Positions 1-7,175 of a DNA stretch of 45,831 nucleotides are shown piece after piece. Position 1 is the stretch's first letter, and every line of letters starts with the position of its first letter. The DNA is from an uncultured Eggerthellaceae bacterium. GTDB taxonomy: Bacteria > Actinomycetota > Coriobacteriia > Coriobacteriales > Eggerthellaceae. The translations under genes were made by a program, and so were the position numbers. The stretch spans positions 1 to 45,831 of the forward strand of contig CAKUNS010000015.1 in assembly GCA_934668515.1 (NCBI GenBank). The letters run 5' to 3'. The notes beneath the pieces were generated by a model, which worked only from the letters and a program-made list of their open reading frames with translations, made no database searches and was not told the origin of the DNA.

Positions 1-65
1 GCGACTATCTCGTCGGTTATAGGTTTGAGAGTCTCGGCCAAATTGCCTTTTGGGGATTCCGACAT
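1..65 (-). CDS. N-terminus of an unknown protein, cut by the window edge
   Basis: An ATG at 65-63 on the minus strand is preceded at good spacing by AGGGAGA. The open frame runs off the left edge after about 21 codons and begins MSESPKGNLAETLKP. This is too short to assign to a family, and no signal peptide is visible. A TAATAT -10-like box lies at 102-107 on the same strand. The call rests on the ribosome binding site and an uninterrupted frame only. Confidence 0.4.
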   Translation of the reverse strand, partial: MSESPKGNLAETLKPITDEIV

Positions 66-578
66 ACGTATCTCCCTCTACCTTTCGTTGCGTTCCTTCC
101 GATATTAGTGCGTCTCGGGATCGCCGCTCTCCTAGAGCTTAATCCAGACGAAATGCTAGTCGCCCATCAGTTCGTTCAGGCTAAACCCCTTATGTAAACC
201 TAACCTTTAACGAATTCATATGATAGGCAATTGCTTGAATTAGATTGCCGTCTGAGTTGATAGGCGACAAGCATGCGTCATCCTCATCTCATAATGTAGA
301 GTTATTTGCACACTTTGAAAGCCGAACGCGTCTAGAAAAAAGAAAGGATACGGCGCGTGCCGTCGGTATGATTTGAGCGTCCAATTCGATCCTGCCAAGA
401 GGCAGGCCATGTCTGATCCAATCGTATCGTTCGACGAGGAGGCCACCCCCCCCCAAGAAAATTCGGGAAGAGAGATACAAGTTGCGAGAATTGGTTGACC
501 GGACGGCTTTGCGCCGATCATCAGAATCGACCACGGTATAATCCGACACAGCGAAAACAAAAAAGGAAGGCGGCGCCG
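66..578. other. Intergenic region, no convincing gene
   Basis: About 510 bp between two divergent genes. Minus-strand open frames here have no ribosome binding site and no recognisable motif, and I treat them as chance. The stretch has a run of nine C at 447-455 and is more AT-rich on its left half than the gene to its right. Promoters of both flanking genes should lie here, but I see no pair of boxes close enough to consensus to place them. Confidence 0.4.
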
Positions 579-1991
579 ATGAACCTGGGCAACGAGAGCG
601 AGACCGTCGAGTTCAAGAAATCGACCGGCGAGCACAAGGAAGCCCTGCAAGCCATCAGCGCCATGCTGAACAAGCACGGCAACGGCGTGCTCTACTTCGG
701 CGTTAAAGACGACGGCACCGTGATCGGACAGGACGTCTCCGACACCACGCTTCGCCAAGTGGCGTCATGGATTTCCGACAAGGTCGAGCCTTCCGTTTTC
801 CCGACGGTCGAACGACTCGAAGACGAGGACGGGCTGAGGTATATCAAAGTAGCCTTCTCGGGCGCCGACGCCCCCTACTCAGCCGATGGCCGTTACTTCA
901 CTCGCATAGGCACCTCCAACAAGGCGCTGTCGGCATCGGAGCTGAGCGCCATGGTCGTCGAGCGCGAGCGAGCCCGCAGCCCGTGGGACTCGCTGCCGTC
1001 CGGCAGGCCCATCTCCGATGTCGACGAGCGTGCGGTGCGCGACTTCGTCGAGCGCGGCGGCAGGGCCGGTCGCGTCGGAAGCGGGTTCGCAAGCGTAGAG
1101 GACGTCTTGGCAAGGCTCGACCTCATAGCCCCCGACGGCAGCCTCAGAAACGCCGCTGTTGAGCTGTTCTGCGATGGGTCGGACACCTACCCTCGGATGA
1201 AGCTGGGGCTTCTAGGTGGCAACACCAAGGCAAAGATTCTCGACCTGCGCCGCGAATGCAGCACCATGCTCGAGCTGCTTGATTTCGCCGAGTACTTCGT
1301 GACGTCCAACATCAGGCGCGAGTTCGTCATCGGCGAGACGGGCATGTACCGCAAGGAGATCCCCGAGATCCCGGCCGAGGCCATCCGCGAGGCGATAGCC
1401 AACGCTTTGTGCCATCGCGACTACACGACCGGCACCTCCGTCGAGGTCAACGTGTTCATGGACACCGTCCAGATCGTGAGCCCAGGTCTGTTCCCCAAGG
1501 GCGATTCGCCGGAAAAACACCTGGAAGGCATCGCCAGCGAGTTCCGCCTGCGCAACCCCGCCATCGCCCGGACGTTGTTCCGCGCCGGCGTCATCGAGCA
1601 ATTCGGCACGGGCATACCTCGCATCAAGGAGTCCTGCGAGGCCGCAGGCGTGAGGTTCCGATTCAAGCAGTCCGTTAACAGCACCATCGTCGTCTTCGAG
1701 CGCCCCGGGTCGCAGATGGACGGCCCGAACGGCATCGCGGCGGCTGGCGCGACCGGAACTGCCGTCGATGTGTCGACATTCAAGAGCCTCGACGGGGCCG
1801 AGAAGATCGCCGTGCAAATCGCGCGCGACTCAGGCCTCGTTACGAAGAAGGCGCTCATGGAGCGGGCGGGGGTCGGGAAGACGAAGGCGACTGAAACCCT
1901 GAAGAGCCTTGCCGAAATTGGGCTTCTTGAATGGGTCGGATCAAGCCCACACGACCCAAAGCAGTACTACCGCACAGCCAGCAAGAAATAG
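579..1991 (+). CDS. AlbA_2 (Schlafen-type) / RecG-like C-terminal domain protein, putative DNA-binding regulator
   Basis: The 470-residue protein has the layout of the AlbA_2 family often annotated as RecG-like or 'putative DNA-binding domain' proteins. The N-terminal AlbA_2 domain covers about residues 5-120 (start ETVEFKKS, then a GNGVLYFGVKDDG strand-turn). A degenerate GHKL-like domain follows near 255-360, with EAIANALCHRDY and GVIEQFGTGIPRI as its hallmarks. A winged helix fills about 405-470. Family members are usually treated as transcription or stress regulators; the substrate of the ATPase-like part is not established. The ATG at 579 is preferred over an upstream frame extension because AAGGAAGG precedes it. 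The gene is GC-rich compared with the AT-rich intergenic flank. No partner gene overlaps it, so its target is unknown. Confidence 0.8.
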   Translation: MNLGNESETVEFKKSTGEHKEALQAISAMLNKHGNGVLYFGVKDDGTVIGQDVSDTTLRQVASWISDKVEPSVFPTVERLEDEDGLRYIKVAFSGADAPYSADGRYFTRIGTSNKALSASELSAMVVERERARSPWDSLPSGRPISDVDERAVRDFVERGGRAGRVGSGFASVEDVLARLDLIAPDGSLRNAAVELFCDGSDTYPRMKLGLLGGNTKAKILDLRRECSTMLELLDFAEYFVTSNIRREFVIGETGMYRKEIPEIPAEAIREAIANALCHRDYTTGTSVEVNVFMDTVQIVSPGLFPKGDSPEKHLEGIASEFRLRNPAIARTLFRAGVIEQFGTGIPRIKESCEAAGVRFRFKQSVNSTIVVFERPGSQMDGPNGIAAAGATGTAVDVSTFKSLDGAEKIAVQIARDSGLVTKKALMERAGVGKTKATETLKSLAEIGLLEWVGSSPHDPKQYYRTASKK

Positions 1992-1995
1992 GGGC

Positions 1996-2032
1996 TGCCC
2001 GCTACTGCCCGCTACTGCCCGCTACTGCCCGC
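1996..2032. repeat. 10-bp tandem repeat, 3.7 copies
   Basis: The unit TGCCCGCTAC occurs three times head to tail from 1996 and is followed by a partial fourth copy. The array starts five bases after the stop codon of the AlbA_2 gene. The last copy forms the left arm of the perfect hairpin at 2023-2068. Confidence 0.9.
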
Positions 2033-2068
2033 GGCATTTGCTAAGTATGCCGAATGCCGCGGGCAGTA
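2023..2068. repeat. Perfect 15-bp inverted repeat (hairpin) after the AlbA_2 gene
   Basis: TACTGCCCGCGGCAT at 2023-2037 is repeated as its exact reverse complement at 2054-2068, with a 16-base loop. No T run follows on either strand, so this is not a standard intrinsic terminator. It could act as an RNA processing or stability element, a protein binding site, or a mobile-element end. Confidence 0.85.
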
Positions 2069-2170
2069 AGGACTTGAGAACGGTTTTCTCCGTACAGAAC
2101 ATTCGTTGCGATGCGCAAGCCCATCGTGTCAAGATGTCGGCAGATGCCAAAACCCTCGGGTTTTAGGGGG

Positions 2171-2202
2171 AGCGGAGTTGCGAAGGCGATTCCGCTTTTT
2201 TC
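2171..2202 (+). terminator. Probable Rho-independent terminator
   Basis: AGCGGA at 2171-2176 pairs with TCCGCT at 2191-2196, and the stem runs directly into six T. The stem is short. It lies about 180 bp downstream of the AlbA_2 gene, on the right strand to end that transcript. A smaller hairpin, AAAACCC/GGGTTTT, sits just upstream at 2149-2164. Confidence 0.55.
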
Positions 2203-2395
2203 TGTGGCTGCCAGCCAACCCGAAACAGAACACAAGTTTACGCGCCTCAGGTTGCAACAAGAGAAGTAGCATACGAGGCTGCATCAAGAGATCACAGCGC
2301 GAATGCAAAGGGCGAGCCTGTCGATACCTCGGGCCCTTCATCCAGAATCACCTCGTCGACTTTTACCGCAGCAAACACCGGGTCGGTGGCTGCGC

Positions 2396-3694
2396 TTACG
2401 GACGCAAAGCAGTGATAGGGAAAACGTAGACGTCATGAGCGGCATCGTAGCGACAGAAGGGAGACATCGCAGTGACAACGGCGCAGAACTCGGGTTTAGG
2501 GTTGCGGGCCGCCGGGTTGGAGGCGACTTTCTCGCGCAGACGCTCGATATTCCTAATGCCGTCAGACACCTTAGCCTCGCCAAGCTTGATCTCCAGCGCT
2601 GCCCAGCGGCCGTCGCGAAGCTCGATGATGACATCGACTTCCAGCCCGTCCGAATCGCCGTAGTAGCGAAGAGACCCCGGATGGGCGCCTGGCAGACACG
2701 CGGTATAGACCCGCAAGTCATGGACGCACAGCGACTCGAAAAGAAGACCGAAAGTCTGCCCGTCGGAGAGCAATCTCTCCGGCCCCATGCCGAGCGCGGC
2801 GGCCGGGATGGACGGATCGACGAAGTAGCGTTTGGGCTTGGTGCGCAGGCGCGACTTGGCTCTAACAGGGGCGTCCCAGCCGTGCAGCACCTCGATGACA
2901 TACATGTCCTCGAGCATGTTCAAATAGAAGGTGACAGTGGACGCCGCCGGCGCGACGGCCTCATCTCCCAGCGAGGCGTCCCGGGCGATGGTCTGCAGAG
3001 TGGCCGCCGTGGCGACGTTGCGCGCAAGCGAACCCGCAATGCGCCGCGCCATGTCGGGCGTTCCGCCCTTCTTGGGAACGCTGACCTCGAACATGGCGTC
3101 GAGGTACTGATCCACAACCTCTGCGGCCGTCTGGGCATCTGCCCCGACGAGGGCAGGCCAACCGCCGCAGCATATGGCATCGGCCAAAGGTGCCAGCGAC
3201 GTTTCACATGCTGACGGAGCGAACGCGCCCTCGAACAGCCCGGACAACGAAACCGCGCCCGTGGACAGGCCGCGCTCCCACAGCGTCATAGTGCTCATGT
3301 CCACGCGGGCGATGCGCCCGGCGCCGCTGTGGGTGACGGCGTCCTTGGCCGGGGTGGAAGAGCCCGTGAGAATGAACATGCCGCGTTCGCCGCCGGCCGC
3401 GTCGACCGCGCGGCGCGTGGCGTCCCAGGTAGAGGGGACCTCTTGCCACTCATCAACGACGTGAGGGCGCGCGCCCTGCAGCGCCAGTGCGGGGTCAGCC
3501 TCGGCCAGCGCCTTGACATTTGGGTCGTCCAGGTGCACGACACTCTCGCCGAACGCCAGCGCCGCCCAAGATTTGCCGCACCACTTGGTACCGCGGATTT
3601 CAACTGCGCCAAAGGTGGAGAGCAACCTCTGCAGGCGCTCGTCGACAAGCCGCGGGCGGTACGCCTGAGGCTTTTCAGTTCCATATACGACCAT
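2396..3694 (-). CDS. AAA_14 / DUF4143 family ATPase
   Basis: 432 residues, the usual size for this family. The N-terminal P-loop domain has Walker A GTKWCGKS at 35-42, a Walker B-like HVVDEWQE near 78-85 and a sensor-like ILTGSS near 108-113. The C-terminal DUF4143 part is related to restriction-endonuclease-like folds; an acidic residue at 354 and ALEIKLG near 367-372 fit a D...ExK arrangement, though whether this family cuts DNA is not established. The ATG at 3694 has an AAGGAGG ribosome binding site. These genes are scattered accessory genes in many bacteria and their cellular role is unknown. No adjacent gene overlaps it. Three 15-bp direct repeats lie immediately upstream and may be its operator. 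Confidence 0.85.
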   Translation of the reverse strand: MVVYGTEKPQAYRPRLVDERLQRLLSTFGAVEIRGTKWCGKSWAALAFGESVVHLDDPNVKALAEADPALALQGARPHVVDEWQEVPSTWDATRRAVDAAGGERGMFILTGSSTPAKDAVTHSGAGRIARVDMSTMTLWERGLSTGAVSLSGLFEGAFAPSACETSLAPLADAICCGGWPALVGADAQTAAEVVDQYLDAMFEVSVPKKGGTPDMARRIAGSLARNVATAATLQTIARDASLGDEAVAPAASTVTFYLNMLEDMYVIEVLHGWDAPVRAKSRLRTKPKRYFVDPSIPAAALGMGPERLLSDGQTFGLLFESLCVHDLRVYTACLPGAHPGSLRYYGDSDGLEVDVIIELRDGRWAALEIKLGEAKVSDGIRNIERLREKVASNPAARNPKPEFCAVVTAMSPFCRYDAAHDVYVFPITALRP

Positions 3695-3724
3695 GGCCTA
3701 ACCTCCTTATCTGAAGTGGGCATA

Positions 3725-3785
3725 CTTCATTTTCGAGGAATATCATACTCGATTTTCGAGGATGGTCGCGCTTCGTTTTCGAGGG
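3725..3785. repeat. Three direct repeats with 23-bp period upstream of the DUF4143 ATPase gene
   Basis: The copies are CTTCATTTTCGAGGA (3725-3739), CTCGATTTTCGAGGA (3748-3762) and CTTCGTTTTCGAGGG (3771-3785). Core TTTTCGAGG is unchanged in all three and the spacers are not conserved. A TATGAT -10-like box for the ATPase gene (minus strand, 3742-3747) lies between the first two copies, so occupancy could block or recruit polymerase. An operator or iteron-like role is inferred. Confidence 0.75.
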
Positions 3786-3858
3786 GAACATCCTACTAAT
3801 TCAAGCTATATCGAGGACAAATATGGAATAACAGCAAGAAAGTTTTGACGCGCAATGA

Positions 3859-3895
3859 AAAGCCTCGTTTCCCGGATACCAGGAAACGAGGCTTT
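3859..3895 (-). terminator. Hairpin terminator after the LCP lipoprotein gene
   Basis: A perfect 14-bp stem (AAAGCCTCGTTTCC at 3859-3872 with its complement at 3882-3895) and a 9-base loop lie about 55 bp past the stop of the LCP lipoprotein gene. On the minus strand the stem is followed by TCATT, a weak U tract, so termination may be partial or bidirectional. Confidence 0.6.
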
Positions 3896-3948
3896 CTTAC
3901 ACACCTTAGCGTTAAAGCGAACTAGATTACTCCAATCCACCCGCCAAA

Positions 3949-4920
3949 CTATTTCGCAGCAACTTTGGGCAAACGAACGATAGTCGAAGGGTCCTTGCCC
4001 TCTTCGGCTGCCTTGATCACACGAGAGCACGTTGCTTCATCGCGCGTGGTAAGCCAAAGACCAGCTTCCTCGTTCATATCGCCATCGTAGGGGCAAGTGC
4101 CCGATACAAACGAAAGCTTGGAGGCATTCGCACCGAAAACGTCAATAAGATCAGAGAGCTCATCTTTCGGGAAGTCGCTCTTAGAGACCGCGTACAGAGC
4201 GGCGATATAGAGATCTTTGTTTGCGGAGTCGTTCGAGACGCGCTCGATCATGCCCTGCACCACAGCACGGTTCTGCATCTGGCGGCAAACGTCACCCCAG
4301 TCTGCATACTGCTTACGCTGACGGGCAAGAACAAGAGCCTCGGCACCATTAAGGGTCTGGCCGTCACCAGCAGAAAGCTCGATGTTGTCACCGGAGACGA
4401 TATCTTGCAGCTGCATATCGATAGGAACATTTGCCGTGATGCCGCTAATGCTATCGACGAACTTCTGATAATCGACAAAGCCCATATCGAAATAATACTT
4501 AACGTCTACTCCCGTCAGATCCTTGATAGCGCTCTTAAGATCGGCGACTCCACCCTGATGATACGTCTCGTTGATCTTGACGGTCTCGCCCTTGTACTTG
4601 CAGGTGGTATCGCGGGGAATAGTGACCAGTGCAACTTTCTGCTTCGCGGGATCAACGCGCACCAGCATGATCACGTCAGAACGGCCCTTGTTATCGGAAT
4701 AGAAGCCCGAAGAAGACTCCTCAACCGTACCCTTGCGGCTGTCGTTGCCGATAAGCAGCGTCCAGAAAGGCTCGGAAACGGCCGAACCCGTGTCCGATGC
4801 GCTCATGGTTGTATCTGCCTTCGGCGCTTCTTCCTTAGGCGCGCAACCAGACACAAGCGAAACCACAGCAACAAGCGTCACAGCGGCAACGCACAATACA
4901 AGCAGCTTCTTCAACTTCAT
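3949..4920 (-). CDS. LCP (LytR-CpsA-Psr) family lipoprotein
   Basis: 323 residues. LCP enzymes transfer undecaprenyl-linked glycopolymers to peptidoglycan outside the membrane. LCP hallmarks are LLIGNDSRKG near 70, RSDVIMLVRVD near 95 and TIPRDT near 114, then KINETYHQGG and an ARQRKQYADWGD segment. Most LCP proteins have an N-terminal transmembrane helix; this one starts MKLKKLLVLC and ends its hydrophobic stretch with a lipobox, VSGC, followed by a charged linker, so it is probably lipid-anchored. The ATG at 4920 is preferred because AGAGAGGA lies about 11 bases before it; an ATG 12 bases upstream abuts that site. It follows two glycosyltransferase genes, but a hairpin at 4951-4976 separates it from them. 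Confidence 0.88.
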   Translation of the reverse strand: MKLKKLLVLCVAAVTLVAVVSLVSGCAPKEEAPKADTTMSASDTGSAVSEPFWTLLIGNDSRKGTVEESSSGFYSDNKGRSDVIMLVRVDPAKQKVALVTIPRDTTCKYKGETVKINETYHQGGVADLKSAIKDLTGVDVKYYFDMGFVDYQKFVDSISGITANVPIDMQLQDIVSGDNIELSAGDGQTLNGAEALVLARQRKQYADWGDVCRQMQNRAVVQGMIERVSNDSANKDLYIAALYAVSKSDFPKDELSDLIDVFGANASKLSFVSGTCPYDGDMNEEAGLWLTTRDEATCSRVIKAAEEGKDPSTIVRLPKVAAK

Positions 4921-4950
4921 ATAGACTGACATCCTCTCTTTCAACCAATA

Positions 4951-4976
4951 AAGCGCCTTCAGGAACGAAGGCGCTT
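4951..4976 (-). terminator. Intrinsic terminator or attenuator between glycosyltransferase and LCP genes
   Basis: A perfect 10-bp stem, AAGCGCCTTC (4951-4960) with its complement (4967-4976), has a 6-base loop and is followed on the minus strand by TTTATT. It lies 65 bp after the glycosyltransferase stop and only 30 bp before the LCP start. It therefore either ends the upstream transcript or tunes read-through into the LCP gene. A TAGAAT -10-like box at 4995-5000 (minus) might give the LCP gene its own transcript. Confidence 0.6.
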
Positions 4977-5041
4977 CGAATTCAAACCTTTTCGATTCTA
5001 GCCAACACCACATACAGGGCATTTGCCGATCGTTAAATGCA

Positions 5042-6025
5042 TTAGAACTCCCAAGGCAGCTCATCGGGGTAAGCCGCGCAAAATGCTTCGGGGTCGGCCA
5101 TCAATTGCTCCAACAAAGCCCAATTTGCAGGTTTGAAAAGCCCTTCGTCAAGCCACCCACGAGCTTTAGATGCTTTAAATTCATCGGCAACGCGAACGAC
5201 AAACTCCAGCCTACTTTCTTCGGCAATTCGATTGTAATTCCAACGGTAAGTGCCAAACCTCGCCTGCTGCATACCACGAGCCGCCGCTAAAGCACGATCT
5301 TCGGGAAGAGATTTCAAGAAGGCATCAACCGAAGCATGCTCGTCGCAAAGGGCGAAAACCTTCTTGGTCGATTTCACAGACGAACCCGCGTTGTCAATGC
5401 GATAGTGAAGAAACGCCCTGCGCAGAAGCATGCAGCGCTTCGCAGCCGACCAGATCTTGTAAATGAAACCCGTATCTTGAAACGACGCACCAGGGCTTTC
5501 CACGAACCGGATTCCAGCATTAACAAGAAATGAACGTCGGTACAGACCCGTCCATATCGCAGGGGTCGTCCCAAACACCTCAGGCAACGTAACGGGGTCA
5601 AGAACCCTTCCGTACTTCAAACCATGGTACGGCGCGCAGCGCGTATCACCTGCTTCGGAATGCTCGTAATAGCTAGACTTAACGACGTCCAAATCATGAC
5701 GTTTTGCAATTCGATACAGGACAGCGAACATCCTCTTATCAGCAAAATCATCAGATTCAACAATGCCAACGTATTCGCCCCGCGCCAGATCCAATCCGCA
5801 ATTCATCGAATTGCCGTACCCGGTGTTCGGCTTATGGATCACCCGAAAATTCTGATAGCGCGCGCAATACTCGTCGATAATGGCACCAGAAGAATCCGTC
5901 GAGCCGTCATCAATGCATACGACCTCGATATCTTGCAAAGTTTGCGCGGCAAGGCTATCAAGGCACTCACGAAGATATCGCTCAACATTGCAAACAGGAA
6001 CAAGAACAGAAACCGCTACTGCCAT
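5042..6025 (-). CDS. Family 2 glycosyltransferase
   Basis: 327 residues, GT-A fold. The N-terminus has the family-2 opening VSVLVPVCNVERYLRECL, then IDDGSTDSS for nucleotide-sugar binding and ESDDF as the metal-binding DXD equivalent near residue 94. No transmembrane helix is obvious, so it would act at the inner face of the membrane on a lipid-linked acceptor. The ATG at 6025 has GGAAGGAAG before it and overlaps the stop of the preceding glycosyltransferase by 10 bases, which indicates translational coupling; longer in-frame extensions lie inside that gene. Sugar donor and acceptor cannot be told from sequence. Neighbouring LCP genes suggest a wall glycopolymer. Confidence 0.88.
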   Translation of the reverse strand: MAVAVSVLVPVCNVERYLRECLDSLAAQTLQDIEVVCIDDGSTDSSGAIIDEYCARYQNFRVIHKPNTGYGNSMNCGLDLARGEYVGIVESDDFADKRMFAVLYRIAKRHDLDVVKSSYYEHSEAGDTRCAPYHGLKYGRVLDPVTLPEVFGTTPAIWTGLYRRSFLVNAGIRFVESPGASFQDTGFIYKIWSAAKRCMLLRRAFLHYRIDNAGSSVKSTKKVFALCDEHASVDAFLKSLPEDRALAAARGMQQARFGTYRWNYNRIAEESRLEFVVRVADEFKASKARGWLDEGLFKPANWALLEQLMADPEAFCAAYPDELPWEF

Positions 6026-7146
6026 TCTTCCTTCCCTTTCACAACTCGTCGCACAGCGTGCTTGCAAGCACGTGCGACACGGTAAGCAGTCATCTTGGAA
6101 GCGAACTTCGCATGCGCTTTCTTTCGCGATGCGGACGTGCTGTTCGGATCGCCAAGTTCGACCATAAGCGTGTAAAGCCATCGCTCAACCGGATAGATGC
6201 CGTCTAGTTGACTTTTGTCAAATCGCTTGAAGAACTCAGGGAAGAACGATTGGGCGAACCGCACCTGCGCATCTTCAGACATCTCCATGAAATCGTAGAA
6301 GATAAACGCGACCGCTTCTAGGAAAGCGCCTTGCCTACCCGCCATGTAGCCCCGAACCAGCCATTCGTCAGAAATGTAGCAAAGCACATCAAGATGCTTG
6401 GCCATTTGATCGGAATGATCCTTGAAACCTTCGGTGACTGCCGAGCCCGCCCTGTTGAAGCGATAATGATAGTGACGATCGTGAACAAATGCCGAACAGC
6501 GAGCCAACGGGAAAGCAAGAAACTGAAGCGAGGTATCCTCGCCAAGGATCAATCGCTCATTGAAATGTAAGTCACCTTCGCGCAGCAAACTGGTGCGATA
6601 AAGCTTGTTGGCCGCCGACGGGATGCAACCGCGCTCAGACAGGACGACATCGCAGCCGTTGTCTCGGCGGACGACATCCGAGGGTCCGAACATTTCGTAA
6701 ACCCACTTAACCTTTTCAGGAAACGAAGATGCGCCGAACACAACGATATCGGCGTCTTCACGGCGAGCAACAGAAACAAGGTGCTCTGCAGTGTCCAGAT
6801 CGATATAGTCATCGCCATCGACGAAGCAAACGAACTCGCCCGTAACAGCATCAAGGCCGACATTGCGAGCGCGACCCACGCCTGCATTTTGTTGAGTTAT
6901 CACCTTAACGCGAGGGTCCTTCGCTTTCCAAGCGCTTAGGACCTCTGCGGAACGATCGGTAGAACCGTCGTTAACGCAAACGACCTCCACATCACCGATC
7001 GTTTGCCCACAAAGAGACTGCAGGCACTCGTCGAGATAGTCCGCTACGTTGTAAACCGGCACCACAAACGACACCGTTGGCGTTTTCGGCTTCATCGAAA
7101 CCGGTTCGGTTACCATGCCCACCATGGGCATGACTTCATCACCCAT
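6016..7146 (-). CDS. Family 2 glycosyltransferase
   Basis: 376 residues. After a short N-terminal extension the GT2 domain begins near residue 25 with VSFVVPVYNVADYLDEC, followed by VNDGSTDRS and the metal-binding motif DGDDYID near 112. The C-terminal third is rich in basic residues (ACKHAVRRVVKGK), which could hold it at the membrane. An AGGAG site lies five bases before the ATG. The gene starts 29 bp after the stop of the upstream LCP gene and overlaps the next glycosyltransferase by 10 bases, so the three probably form one transcript. Two tandem GT2 enzymes would suit addition of two different sugars to the same lipid-linked glycan; this is inferred. Confidence 0.88.
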   Translation of the reverse strand: MGDEVMPMVGMVTEPVSMKPKTPTVSFVVPVYNVADYLDECLQSLCGQTIGDVEVVCVNDGSTDRSAEVLSAWKAKDPRVKVITQQNAGVGRARNVGLDAVTGEFVCFVDGDDYIDLDTAEHLVSVARREDADIVVFGASSFPEKVKWVYEMFGPSDVVRRDNGCDVVLSERGCIPSAANKLYRTSLLREGDLHFNERLILGEDTSLQFLAFPLARCSAFVHDRHYHYRFNRAGSAVTEGFKDHSDQMAKHLDVLCYISDEWLVRGYMAGRQGAFLEAVAFIFYDFMEMSEDAQVRFAQSFFPEFFKRFDKSQLDGIYPVERWLYTLMVELGDPNSTSASRKKAHAKFASKMTAYRVARACKHAVRRVVKGKEEWQ

Positions 7147-7175
7147 CGGAACTCCTCATCAAATCAAGCTGCTGG

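Noticed and set aside
240..758. 172-codon minus-strand frame across the AlbA_2 gene start
   Set aside because: No ribosome binding site, overlaps a well-supported plus-strand gene, and the translation has no motif; taken as a shadow frame.
1996..2068. Repeats considered as a CRISPR array
   Set aside because: Units are 10 bp and directly adjacent with no spacers, and there are no cas genes in the window.
2303..3214. 303-codon plus-strand frame opposite the DUF4143 ATPase gene
   Set aside because: Arg/Gly/His-rich antisense translation of a GC-rich gene; the opposite strand has Walker motifs and a ribosome binding site.
2396..3694. DUF4143 ATPase considered as half of a defence system with the AlbA_2 gene
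   Set aside because: The two genes converge, are 400 bp apart with a terminator between, and no other defence gene is near; nothing supports a joint system.
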